Part shown: positions 7,340 through 14,922 of the stretch, in pieces
Layout: each line of letters begins with the position of its first letter
Position numbering within the stretch: position 1 is the stretch's first letter
Assembly (NCBI GenBank): GCA_040752295.1
Contig: JBFMFE010000051.1
Coordinates: 1 to 29,920 of the forward strand
DNA length: 29,920 bases
Direction: 5' to 3'
Source: JBFMFE01 sp040752295
GTDB taxonomy: Bacteria > UBP15 > UBA6099 > JBFMBQ01
Notes under the pieces: generated by a model
Seen by the model: the letters and a program-made list of their open reading frames with translations, nothing else
The model's database searches: none
What the model was told of the DNA's origin: nothing
Translations under genes and position numbers: made by a program

Positions 7340-8329
7340 GTGAGCAGGGCGGGCGCCGTTCTCCAGGCGGGAGTCTTCATCGCCATGCTCGCGGCGACGG
7401 CGCTGCTGTGCCTTCCCTCGTCAGGCGAAAAGAAAATACTCCGCGCCGCGGACGATCATCCCGCCGGCTACCCCACCACGGAGGGGCTTTTTTACATGGC
7501 GCGGCGCGTGAGCGAGCTGTCCGGCGGCAGGATCACTATGCAGGTTTACCCCGGCGCGCAGCTCGGCTCCGAGAAGGAGACACTCGAGAACACGCGCATG
7601 GGCGTGATAGACGTAAACCGCGTCTCATGCGCGCCGCTGTCCGAGTTCCTCGAGGAGATGGGCGTCTTCAGCATGCCCTACGTCTTCCGCGACGGGGAGC
7701 ACCAGTGGAAGACGCTGGACGGTGAGATCGGTCGGCGGCTCGCGGAGAAACTCTCCGAAGTGGGCATGGTGGGACTCGCATACTACGACTCCGGGGCGCG
7801 GAGCTTCTACAACACCCGCCGCCCCGTCGCCGCTCCCGCCGACCTGAAGGGGCTTAAAATCCGGACTCAGAAGAGCAAGGTGATGATCGAGCTTGTGGAG
7901 ACCCTCGGCGGCTCCGCGACACCCATGGCGTTCGAGGAAGTGTACAGCGCGCTCCAGACAGGCGTGATTGACGGCGCGGAGAACAACCCGCCGAGCTACG
8001 AGTCCACGCGCCACTATGAAGCGGCGAAGTTCTACTCGCTCGACGAGCACACGCGAATACCGGAAATTGTGGCGGCGAGCGCCATAACGTGGGAACGCCT
8101 CTCTCCCGCGGACAGGGAAATCCTCCGCCGCGCGGCGAAGGAATCGGAGGCGGTTCAGAAAAGACTGTGGAAGAAATACGAAGCCGATGCGATGAAAAAA
8201 GTCGCCGCTGCCGGATGCAGGATCAACGCGCCGCCGAAGGACGCCTTCAGGAAAGCCGTCGAGCCGCTGTACAAAAAATACGAGGCGAAGTACGGCGAGC
8301 TTATAAGGGAGATTCAGGCGGTACGGTGA
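7340..8329 (+). CDS. dctP: TRAP transporter solute-binding protein, DctP family
   Basis: 329 residues from the GTG at 7340, with AGAAGGG a short distance upstream. An N-terminal hydrophobic signal segment (about residues 8-26) leads to a periplasmic DctP fold. Typical features include the HPAGYPTTEG start of the mature domain, YPGAQLGSEKETLENTRMG, the LKGLKIRTQKS motif with the conserved Arg that binds the substrate carboxylate, and FEEVYSALQTGVIDGAENNPPSY. These binding proteins deliver carboxylates to the DctQ/DctM membrane complex, driven by the sodium or proton gradient. Coupling to iolB suggests a uronate, inositol-derived acid or related ligand rather than a C4-dicarboxylate. A 258-bp inverted-repeat element separates it from dctQ. 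Confidence 0.92.
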   Translation: MSRAGAVLQAGVFIAMLAATALLCLPSSGEKKILRAADDHPAGYPTTEGLFYMARRVSELSGGRITMQVYPGAQLGSEKETLENTRMGVIDVNRVSCAPLSEFLEEMGVFSMPYVFRDGEHQWKTLDGEIGRRLAEKLSEVGMVGLAYYDSGARSFYNTRRPVAAPADLKGLKIRTQKSKVMIELVETLGGSATPMAFEEVYSALQTGVIDGAENNPPSYESTRHYEAAKFYSLDEHTRIPEIVAASAITWERLSPADREILRRAAKESEAVQKRLWKKYEADAMKKVAAAGCRINAPPKDAFRKAVEPLYKKYEAKYGELIREIQAVR

Positions 8330-8330
8330 T

Positions 8331-8588
8331 CTGGACTTTCGCATTTTTGGCAAGGGCGAGACGGACTTGCTGTACTCTGAAGATGGAATTTCATCAAGGT
8401 CGTGATTACATGAACAAATCTGAAATCGGAGAATTTCGGGGACATGACCGGAATTTTTCTGTTAATGTTTTTTCTTTCCGTGCCCGTGAGCGTGCCCGTG
8501 AGCGTACCCGAAAAGAAATAAAAGAATTCGGGCACGGGCAGGGGCGCGTTGATTCGGAAATTCGACGTCTAAAAATGCGAAAGCCCAG
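8331..8588 (+). repeat. 258-bp inverted-repeat (MITE-like) element between dctP and dctQ
   Basis: The ends are 18-bp inverted repeats: 8331-8348 and the reverse complement of 8571-8588 match at 17 of 18 positions (core CTTTCGCATTTTT). Inside, a 12-bp unit GTGCCCGTGAGC occurs twice in tandem (from about 8480), and the next partial copy forms a hairpin with downstream sequence (CGTACCCGAA against TTCGGGCACG, loop AT-rich). No credible coding frame is present. The left end starts two bases after the dctP stop codon and the right end lies 22 bp before the dctQ start, so the insertion leaves both genes and probably the dctQ Shine-Dalgarno intact. No target duplication is obvious. Confidence 0.6.
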
Positions 8589-8610
8589 GTGAAGCCGGAG
8601 GAATGAGAAG

Positions 8611-9129
8611 ATGTACAGGGCGGTTCTGAATCTGTTTTCCGCCGCGGTGGAAACGGTCACGCGGGTTCTCCTGTCCGCCCTCGTCGTGATCATCTCGTGG
8701 CAGGTGTTTTCGCGGTTCGCGCTGAACCGCACGCCGTACTGGGCGGAGGAGACCGCGCTCGTGCTCGTCGTGTGGTTCGGACTTCTGGGCGCCGGGCTTG
8801 GCGTCCGCGACGGGACACATCTTGCCGTGGAGTTCTTCGCCCGCCTTCTGCCGGCGTCCGCGCGCCTCGTCGTTCACAGGTTCGTCTTCGCCGTCACCTG
8901 CTGCTTCGCGCTCGTAATGATGATCAGCGGCGCGAGGCTCGTTCTGATGACGACGGAGCAGACGCTGCCGGCGACACACCTGCCCGTCGCCGTGTCATAC
9001 CTCGCCGTTCCCATCAGCGGGATTTTCATCTTTCTCCACGCGCTTCCCGGGGTCGCCCTCGACGCCGCGCGCATGAGCGCAATCGAGTCCGCGCCCGCCG
9101 GGTCCGCGAACGAGGAGGGGGGCGGATGA
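8611..9129 (+). CDS. dctQ: TRAP transporter small permease, DctQ family
   Basis: 172 residues with four predicted membrane helices (about residues 15-35, 47-67, 86-108 and 128-148), the standard DctQ topology. The family motif SWQVFSRFALNRTPYWAEETALVLVVW, split across helices 1-2, includes the conserved Arg and the E-E pair. DctQ packs against the DctM transport subunit and helps dock the binding protein. A GGAGG Shine-Dalgarno lies about 8 nt upstream. The last bases overlap the dctM start codon (ATGA), so the two are translationally coupled. Confidence 0.9.
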   Translation: MYRAVLNLFSAAVETVTRVLLSALVVIISWQVFSRFALNRTPYWAEETALVLVVWFGLLGAGLGVRDGTHLAVEFFARLLPASARLVVHRFVFAVTCCFALVMMISGARLVLMTTEQTLPATHLPVAVSYLAVPISGIFIFLHALPGVALDAARMSAIESAPAGSANEEGGG

Positions 9130-10415
9130 ACCTCGCGCCCTTCGTCCTGTTCGGCTCTTTCGCCGTTCTCCTCCTGCTGAGGGTGCCCGTGGCGTTCTCG
9201 CTCGGGGCATCCTCGTTCATCGCGGTCGTTTACGTCGGACTCGACCCGATGGTGGTGGTTCAGAAGATGGCGGACGGGATGGACTCGTTCGCGCTTCTGG
9301 CGATCCCCTTTTTCATACTCGCAGGCAACCTGATGACGGAAGGGGGGATCGCCGCGCGGATGATAGACCTCGCGAACGTGCTCGTGGGATTCATCCGCGG
9401 AGGGCTGGCGATGGTGAACATCGTCGCGAGCATGTTCTTCGGGGGCATATCCGGATCGTCGGTCGCGGACACGTCGTCCATCGGCACTATCCTCATCCCC
9501 ATGATGAAGCGCAAAGGGTACGACGCCGACTACTCGGTGAGCGTGACGATCACGTCCTCAACGCAGGGCATCATCATACCGCCGAGCCACAACGCGATAA
9601 TCTACGCGCTGGCGGCGGGCGGCTCGGTGTCCATCGCCAGACTCTTCCTCGGCGGGATCATTCCGGGCGTGATGGTGGGGCTTGCCCTCATGGTCGTCAG
9701 CTGCCTCATCGCGGCGAGGAGAAACTACCCGCGCGGGGAGATGGTCCCGCTGCGCGAAGCCCTGAAGATACTCGCCGGTTCGTTTCCCGGACTTCTCACC
9801 GCGGTCATAATCGTCGGGCTGGTGATCTTCGGAGTCGCCACCGCGACCGAGTCATCGGCTATCGCCGTCGTGTACGCCTTCCTTATCGCCTTTTTCTTCT
9901 ACAGGGAAATTCCGCTCGGACGCCTCTCCGGCATCCTTCTCAACTCCGTCAAGACCATTTCGATGGTGATGCTTCTGATCGCCGCCGCCTCGTCGTTCGG
10001 ATTCGTTCTGGCTTACCTGCGGATTCCCGCGCTCGTCACCGAAGCGCTTCTGCATACCGCGAAATCGCCTTTCGCGGTCCTTCTCATGATCAACGTCCTG
10101 CTGCTCGCGCTCGGATGCGTCATGGACATGGCGCCGCTGATCCTGATCGTCACGCCCGTGCTTCTGCCCGTGGTCACCAAGATAGGCATGGACCCCGTTC
10201 ACTTCGGGATCGTGCTTCTTCTGAACCTGGGCATAGGGCTGTGCACGCCGCCGGTGGGCACGACTCTGTTCGTGGGCTGCGCCATCGGCGGCATCTCGAT
10301 AGAGAAGACCACGCGCGCGCTGCCGCCGTTCTACCTCGCGATGGTGTCCGTCCTTCTGTTGGTGACCTACGTTCCCTGGTTCACGATGTTCCTTCCGGGG
10401 ATTTTCATGAAATAG
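9126..10415 (+). CDS. dctM: TRAP transporter large permease, DctM family
   Basis: 429 residues, the normal DctM length, starting at the ATG that overlaps the dctQ stop. About 12 hydrophobic helices make the elevator-type transport domain. Family signatures include the N-terminal LLRVPVAFSLG, IPFFILAGNLM, the MFFGGISGSSVADTSSIG hairpin, GIIIPPSHNAIIYALAAG, and the C-terminal NLGIGLCTPPVGTTLFV hairpin. The serine/threonine and glycine residues of the two hairpins that form Na+ and substrate sites are conserved. Together with DctP and DctQ it makes a complete importer. A 197-bp mini-element begins 41 bp after the stop. Confidence 0.94.
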   Translation: MNLAPFVLFGSFAVLLLLRVPVAFSLGASSFIAVVYVGLDPMVVVQKMADGMDSFALLAIPFFILAGNLMTEGGIAARMIDLANVLVGFIRGGLAMVNIVASMFFGGISGSSVADTSSIGTILIPMMKRKGYDADYSVSVTITSSTQGIIIPPSHNAIIYALAAGGSVSIARLFLGGIIPGVMVGLALMVVSCLIAARRNYPRGEMVPLREALKILAGSFPGLLTAVIIVGLVIFGVATATESSAIAVVYAFLIAFFFYREIPLGRLSGILLNSVKTISMVMLLIAAASSFGFVLAYLRIPALVTEALLHTAKSPFAVLLMINVLLLALGCVMDMAPLILIVTPVLLPVVTKIGMDPVHFGIVLLLNLGIGLCTPPVGTTLFVGCAIGGISIEKTTRALPPFYLAMVSVLLLVTYVPWFTMFLPGIFMK

Positions 10416-10455
10416 CGCGCCGGCGCACACCGGCAACGGAAAAACCGCGGATTTT

Positions 10456-10652
10456 TGTTGCGCGGAGCGTAAAATTGACCCCCGCCCGTGCGCGTACACG
10501 CGCCCGCGCTGCGCCCCTTGTGCGTGCGCTCGCCTCAGCGGCGTTGCCCGCGCACGCACGCCCGCGCTGCCCGAGCGCACACGAGAAGAACGCCGCTCCA
10601 GAGGAGTCAACTTTGGACGCCTGAAGGGGGTCGAAAAAACCGCCGCTTGACA
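10456..10652. mobile_element. 197-bp non-autonomous mini-element with IS21-like ends
   Basis: The left end (TGTTGCGCGGAGCG, then AAAATTGACCCCC) matches the right end of the IS21-like relic (read inward from 24244). The right end, read inward from 10652, starts TGTCAAGCGGCGG and continues through a second GGCGTCCAAAGTTGAC block, matching the relic's left end from 22760. The interior is a run of alternating C/G and C/A dinucleotides with no gene, and partly matches the subterminal GC-rich stretch of the relic. TTTT flanks both sides (10452-10455 and 10654-10657), but the latter is offset by one base, so a target duplication is uncertain. It is best read as an internally deleted, transposase-free copy of the same IS family. 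Confidence 0.7.
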
Positions 10653-10726
10653 CTTTTGTTTTTAATCTGAAGCCGGGAACCGTAAACCGCTCTCTCCCCT
10701 CAAGCCCAAACCGTTCACGGCTGCGG

Positions 10727-13282
10727 TCACGGCGCTGTGTGTTCCGTGCGCCGTATGATGTCGTCCTGCGATAGAGGGTCGAGTTCGGTGAAAAGGGCGC
10801 TGTAGCCCGCGACGCGTACGACGAGGTCGCGGTACATCCCGGGGCGTCTCTGCGCGTCCCTCAGCGTCTCCGCGTCCACCACGTTGTACTGCACGTGCAT
10901 CCCGCCGCGCTGGAAGTACGCGCGGTTCATGTGCGCGAATTTCCTTATGTTTTCCCCGCGTGAGAGTAGCCCGGGGTGGAATTTGAGGTTGAGGACCGCA
11001 CCGTTTGATACCAGCGAATAGTTGAGTTTCGCGGCGGAGTTGAGCACCGCCGTGGGTCCGCTTCTTTCGGCGCCGCGGCGCGGCGAAACCCCCTCGGCGA
11101 GGGGTTCGCCCGCTTTCCTTCCGTCGGGCAGCGCCCCCGTGATCGCGCCGAACGTTATGTGCCCCGTTATGGAATAGATGCCGGGGCTGAAGTGCCCGCC
11201 GCGCCAGTTCAGGTGCTTTTCGACCTCGCGACAGTAGATTTCGGCGGCTGCGCGCGCGAGTGTGTCAGCCCCGTCGTCGTCGTTTCCGTACCTGGGTGCG
11301 CGGTTGAGGAGCGTCTGTCTTACGCTCTCGTGTCCGGCGTAGTTGTAATCGAGAATCTTCACCAGCTCCCCCATCGTGAAGAGTTTCTCGTCGAAGACGA
11401 ATTTTCCGGCGGCGGCGAGCGAGTCGGCGACGTTCGCCACGCCGATCGCCTGCGGTCCGGTGGAGTTGTACCTTGCCCCGCCGCTGGTCACGTCCTCCGC
11501 GTTTTCGATGCAGTCCTGTATGGTCGAGGATATGTAGGGCGTGGGCTTTCGCTCCTCGTGTGCGCGCCCGCACGCGTCCATGGCGCACACCATTGCCCCG
11601 GCGAAATGCCGCACCTGCGCCCGGTAGGCTTCGATGAGCTCGTCAAGTGACGCGAACCTCTCCGCCCTGCCGGTCCGCGGTCCGAGCCTGTAGCCCCGGA
11701 GGATGCGGAGATGGTCCGCCGGCGTCAACTTGAGCGCAGGGTCGAGGAAGTAGTGGGAAACGGGCAGCAGGCGCGCCGCCGACCGGGCGGGAGTCATGGC
11801 GCCGGGCGTCTTCCCTCGCGTTTTTCTCCGTTTCGCGCCTGCGCCGCCCGTGAGCCGCTTCGACATGGACCTTAAAAGCGCGCGCTCTTTAAGCAGGTCA
11901 ATCCCGTCTCCGTTCCGGAGGGCGAGTTCGAGACACTTGGCGATGTTGAACAGGTTGGAGTCCGTTGAGCCGAACGTCTTTTCCGGCGCTGTTGGCTCGA
12001 CGCATCCCACGATGCCGTAGCACCGGGCTTCCTCCAGGGGAATGCCCCGGTTCACCATCGCCGGTATGATCGCCTCGTCGTTGAAAAGAGCCAGCATCGT
12101 TCCGCCGGCTATCGCCTCGCAAGCCCGCAGCAGGAAATCGTCCGGCGTGCCGGCGTGAACGCGGACGGACAGGTTCGGCATGCTCGTGCGAATCGCCGAC
12201 ATCGCGTCGAGACATACCTCCGAAAGTTCGTTCGTGGCGTCATCGCCCTTTTCGTTCTGTCCGCCTATGGTGAGGTTCTGCGCCACGGGCGGTCCCCCCG
12301 CGGCGGGGACGGCGAGCGTGTCCAGGCAGTTGACGACGCTGGAGAGTTTGAGGTAGAAGCATTCGACCAGTTCCTGCGCCTGATCCCTTGTGAGCGTTCC
12401 GCTGCGAATGTCCTGCGCGTAGAGGTGGTAGAGCAGCTGGTCGAAGCGCCCGACGGAAATGGCGAAACCCCCGTCCTCGATCTGCGTGAGCAGCTGGTTG
12501 AACCAGACCGCCTGAACGCCTTCGTGGAAGTTCCGCGCGGGGAGCGCGGGGACCCTGCGGCAGGCGGACGCGATGCGCAGCAGCTCCTCCCTGCGCCCCG
12601 GGTCGCTCTCGGCGCGGCTAAGCCTTTCCGCCTCGCCGGCGAAACGGGACGCGAAGGCGACCGCGGCGTCAACGGCGATGATCGCCGCGCGCAGAAAGTT
12701 TCTCCCCTCCTCGGAATTTTTCGACTTTTCCAGCGAGCGAAGTCTCTCCTCCGCCCTGCCCCGCGCCGCGAGCAGCCCCTCCCGCACCACTGAACCGTGT
12801 CCGGGGATGAAGTGACCGATGCCGTTTGAGAACTCGGCGCGCATGATGAACACGTTCTTGTATATCTCCTTCTGGGTTCTGCGTGACATAAGTTCGAGGG
12901 CGCGGTCCCAGACGCTCCTCCCGCGCCAGTACGGGAGAATGGAGTCGAGCAACTCTCTCTTCGATTCCGCGGAGACGAGAAACGGCTGCGCGAAGCGTGT
13001 CGGCAGAACGTCGAGCTGGGGACCGATCCACGTGTTCATTGTCTCGGGGAAAAGCGGGCTTGCCTTCGGTTTCGACGCCCGGTTGCCGACGATGAGTTCG
13101 CCCTCGCCGACGAAGATGGACATTTTCGTGAGGATGTTGTCGAATGCCTCGGCGAGGCGGATGACTTGCGGTTTCCCCTCGGAAAGCCTGAAGGATTCCG
13201 TGAGATGCCTCGCGCGTTCCACGCATATCTCCGGCGCCGCCTCCAGAAGTCGTTTTTTCAGAAGCAAGGTTCTTTCGGACAT
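10727..13282 (-). CDS. Glycyl radical enzyme (PFL-like; glycerol/propanediol dehydratase-type active site)
   Basis: 851 residues. The catalytic thiyl cysteine is Cys427 in IVGCVEP, with the acid Glu429 two residues on; the GCVEP form is shared by glycerol and propanediol dehydratases, choline TMA-lyase and isethionate lyase, rather than true pyruvate formate-lyases. The glycyl radical site is Gly826 in RVAGYSALF near the C-terminus. The enzyme abstracts hydrogen from an oxygenated substrate, giving C-O, C-N or C-S cleavage. Residues ~473-500 are a basic low-complexity insert (GAGAKRRKTRGKTPGAM). No radical SAM activase is encoded beside it, which is unusual because the two are normally adjacent. 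The start lacks a Shine-Dalgarno, but the N-terminus (KKRLLEAAPEICVERARHLTES) matches the family, so the start is accepted. Substrate remains open. Confidence 0.9.
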   Translation of the reverse strand: MSERTLLLKKRLLEAAPEICVERARHLTESFRLSEGKPQVIRLAEAFDNILTKMSIFVGEGELIVGNRASKPKASPLFPETMNTWIGPQLDVLPTRFAQPFLVSAESKRELLDSILPYWRGRSVWDRALELMSRRTQKEIYKNVFIMRAEFSNGIGHFIPGHGSVVREGLLAARGRAEERLRSLEKSKNSEEGRNFLRAAIIAVDAAVAFASRFAGEAERLSRAESDPGRREELLRIASACRRVPALPARNFHEGVQAVWFNQLLTQIEDGGFAISVGRFDQLLYHLYAQDIRSGTLTRDQAQELVECFYLKLSSVVNCLDTLAVPAAGGPPVAQNLTIGGQNEKGDDATNELSEVCLDAMSAIRTSMPNLSVRVHAGTPDDFLLRACEAIAGGTMLALFNDEAIIPAMVNRGIPLEEARCYGIVGCVEPTAPEKTFGSTDSNLFNIAKCLELALRNGDGIDLLKERALLRSMSKRLTGGAGAKRRKTRGKTPGAMTPARSAARLLPVSHYFLDPALKLTPADHLRILRGYRLGPRTGRAERFASLDELIEAYRAQVRHFAGAMVCAMDACGRAHEERKPTPYISSTIQDCIENAEDVTSGGARYNSTGPQAIGVANVADSLAAAGKFVFDEKLFTMGELVKILDYNYAGHESVRQTLLNRAPRYGNDDDGADTLARAAAEIYCREVEKHLNWRGGHFSPGIYSITGHITFGAITGALPDGRKAGEPLAEGVSPRRGAERSGPTAVLNSAAKLNYSLVSNGAVLNLKFHPGLLSRGENIRKFAHMNRAYFQRGGMHVQYNVVDAETLRDAQRRPGMYRDLVVRVAGYSALFTELDPLSQDDIIRRTEHTAP

Positions 13283-13495
13283 GGCAGGCGGATGAACGGC
13301 GATTACCGCAACGCTCCAGCGTGCTTCTCCTCCACGGCGCCGTCACCTTCACTCTGCCCGGCGGATGAGCGGTTGTCCCCGCCGTGTTCCCGTGTACTTC
13401 CCCCCCGGGGCGCCGTCACACCTTCTTCTTATCTGCTGATGAGCGGCGGTCTCCGTCGTGCTCCTACTGCGGGGACCCGCCCGGCGCCGTGCGCG
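13283..13495 (-). repeat. Degenerate 73-74 bp tandem repeat in the leader of the glycyl radical enzyme gene
   Basis: About 2.8 copies. The landmarks GATGARCGG (ATG at 13292, 13365, 13439) and GGCGCCGT (at about 13336, 13410, 13482) recur every 73-74 bp, with roughly 60-70% identity between units. The period is not a multiple of three, so this is not coding repeat. Read on the minus strand, it lies between the predicted promoter at 13524-13551 and the enzyme start codon, so it would be transcribed as a ~235-nt leader. Confidence 0.55.
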
Positions 13496-13523
13496 CGCCC
13501 CGGCGCCGAACCCCGTTCGCCTT

Positions 13524-13551
13524 ATTATCGCACAAAGGATTTCAGCCGCAA
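13524..13551 (-). promoter_or_regulatory. Candidate promoter of the glycyl radical enzyme gene
   Basis: On the minus strand: TTGCGG (13551-13546), 16-nt spacer and GATAAT (13529-13524). The predicted start is near 13517, giving a leader of about 235 nt through the tandem repeats. The -35 is imperfect. Confidence 0.35.
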
Positions 13552-13710
13552 GGGGCGGCGCGGCGGAACACACGGCTCGAAGAAAAAACCGCAAAATAAC
13601 ACCCGTTGTAAGCCGCCCGGGACGATTATTGAGACCGACATAAGCAATACAATGTCTTTTCGCAGTGAAAATTGTTGCGTTGCTTTTGCAGCCTTCGATA
13701 AACCGAAACC

Positions 13711-13830
13711 CCCGCGCACGTGCGCACGCCCCGCCTCGGGGCAAACCTCACGGAGCGCATCTAAAAAAAACCCGCGCACGTGTCCCCGCCTGTGCGTTGC
13801 GCCTGCCTGCCGCCTGCCTGTCCCGCCTGT
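13711..13830. repeat. GC-rich alternating sequence with 12-bp direct repeats; rest of the 780-bp intergenic region
   Basis: CCCGCGCACGTG occurs at 13711-13722 and again at 13771-13782, exactly 60 bp apart, each followed by related CGC-rich sequence; a run of CCTGCCTG/CCGCCTG units follows to about 13830. The sequence is rich in alternating purine-pyrimidine steps like the interior of the mini-element at 10456, but lacks IS-type ends. Apart from this, the tandem repeats and two promoters, I see no gene between 13283 and 14062; the frames open there have no family resemblance. Confidence 0.4.
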
Positions 13831-13931
13831 TCCGTTTTTCAACTTTTGAACCGGAATTAACTTGCAACATGTAACTTTGATTCCGAAACTCACAGGCAGG
13901 CAGTCCCGCCCGCAAACCAGCCCAAAAACCC

Positions 13932-13959
13932 TTGACGCCACAACCCCGGTGCGTATAAT
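13932..13959 (+). promoter_or_regulatory. Promoter of the first MNT/HEPN operon
   Basis: TTGACG (13932-13937), 16-nt spacer and a perfect TATAAT (13954-13959). The predicted start is near 13966, giving a leader of about 97 nt before the MNT start codon at 14063. Confidence 0.6.
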
Positions 13960-14062
13960 CAATCCATGTCGTTGTCCTGAATCTCAAAAATAAACGTTCC
14001 CCTCATTCTCCATTTCACGGGGAACCGCAACACGCAGCAATTAATGTGAGAGGGATAAAAAA

Positions 14063-14416
14063 ATGGTTGAATTAAAAATTATTGAGGAAGTAACGGATGA
14101 ATTGATGCAGGAGATTGTGTATCGCATCGTGGAAGTCGTTGATCCTGAAAAGATCATCCTGTTTGGTTCGTATGCGCATGGCGAAATCCACAAACACAGC
14201 GACCTCGACATTCTTGTTATAATGGAATCACCGCTCCCAAGATACAAAAGATCGCTCCCCGTTTATGATGCCATTTGCGGCTTATTGTTTCCTATAGATG
14301 TGCTTGTTTATACGCCCTGCGAGGTGGAGGACTGGAAAAATGTCCCTGAGGCATTTATCACAACAGCCGTAAGAACCGGCAGAGTGCTCTATGAAAAACA
14401 AAACCGATCTTGTTAA
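14063..14416 (+). CDS. MNT-type minimal nucleotidyltransferase (antitoxin-like), pair 1
   Basis: A 117-residue protein of the DNA polymerase beta superfamily. The nucleotidyltransferase motif is intact: Gly35-Ser36, then Asp47 and Asp49 ten residues later (FGSYAHGEIHKHSDLDIL), with a third acid at Asp79 (FPIDVLVY). MNT proteins in this setting can AMPylate and silence the HEPN partner. A GAGAGGG Shine-Dalgarno sits about 8 nt before the ATG. It overlaps the HEPN gene by 26 bp in a different frame, so the two must be co-translated. GC content is visibly lower than the flanking genes and codons are AT-rich, consistent with horizontal acquisition. All catalytic residues are present, so it is probably active. 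Confidence 0.85.
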   Translation: MVELKIIEEVTDELMQEIVYRIVEVVDPEKIILFGSYAHGEIHKHSDLDILVIMESPLPRYKRSLPVYDAICGLLFPIDVLVYTPCEVEDWKNVPEAFITTAVRTGRVLYEKQNRSC

Positions 14417-14798
14417 ATCATGGATTCGTAAGGCTGATAACGATCTGAAAACGGCAATATCCGCTTTGGAGGGAAAAGAAGCTCCTCCAACGGACACAAT
14501 CTGTTTTCATGCCCAGCAATGTGTAGAAAAATATCTTAAAGCCTACCTTGTGCATAATAGCATTCACTTCCCATACATTCACAAGTTGAAGGAATTGGCT
14601 TTGCTTTGCGCAACGGTTGACAAAGTATTTGAAATTCTTTCTACGGAAATTGAAACCCTAACTCCTTATGCTGTGGAAATCCGTTACCCTGATGATGATC
14701 TTTCTGATCCGCCCGTGGAAACCGCAATGGAAGCCGTTGAAATTGCCCGGAAAGTCAAAAAGTTCGTCCTTGATAGATTGCCCGAATTGCCTGAGTGA
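14391..14798 (+). CDS. HEPN-domain protein, pair 1
   Basis: 135 residues, all-helical HEPN fold. The recognisable core is ICFHAQQCVEKYLKAYLV (about residues 36-53), followed by IHKLKELALL and a C-terminal helix (AMEAVEIARKVKKFVLDRL). The Rx4-6H ribonuclease motif of toxic HEPN proteins is not evident, so this may be a non-nuclease HEPN or use diverged residues. It is translationally overlapped with the MNT gene, the standard arrangement of MNT/HEPN toxin-antitoxin-like modules. It shares the AT-rich composition of its partner. Function as a toxin is not proven by sequence. Confidence 0.82.
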   Translation: MKNKTDLVKSWIRKADNDLKTAISALEGKEAPPTDTICFHAQQCVEKYLKAYLVHNSIHFPYIHKLKELALLCATVDKVFEILSTEIETLTPYAVEIRYPDDDLSDPPVETAMEAVEIARKVKKFVLDRLPELPE

Positions 14799-14804
14799 TT
14801 AGCC

Positions 14805-14921
14805 ATGCCCAAAACCTTTGCAGAAGACTTCATCCCTGCCCTTGATTCCACCGAAAAGATTTACGAATTCTTCAGGCATCAGAGTTATGATACCCTTTCC
14901 GCAGGAGGAGTCGGACCTTGA
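14805..14921 (+). pseudogene. 5' stub of an unidentified gene, cut by a repeat element
   Basis: Seven bases after the HEPN stop, an ATG opens 38 codons (MPKTFAEDFIPALDST, then EKIYEFFRHQSYDTL) before a stop at 14919-14921. The sequence is AT-rich and protein-like for about 30 residues, then reads into GGVGP and ends exactly where the inverted-repeat element at 14923 begins. The EKIYEFFRHxxY pattern faintly recalls the N-termini of some large restriction or methyltransferase proteins, but this is not firm. It is best read as the head of a gene whose remainder was lost when the repeat inserted or recombined. Confidence 0.45.
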
Positions 14922-14922
14922 T

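Noticed and set aside
8089..8592. Open frame over the dctP end and the inverted-repeat element.
   Set aside because: Runs through dctP in the wrong frame and then through palindromic repeats; Arg-rich content comes from the CGTGCCCGTGAGC units.
13283..13495. Possible CRISPR array.
   Set aside because: Repeat units are contiguous, 73-74 bp and degenerate, without a constant repeat and unique spacers; no cas genes are present.
13166..13962. Several frames of 60-230 residues on both strands in the gap between the glycyl radical enzyme and MNT gene.
   Set aside because: They cross tandem repeats with a period that is not a multiple of three and low-complexity Pro/Arg sequence; no ribosome sites or families.
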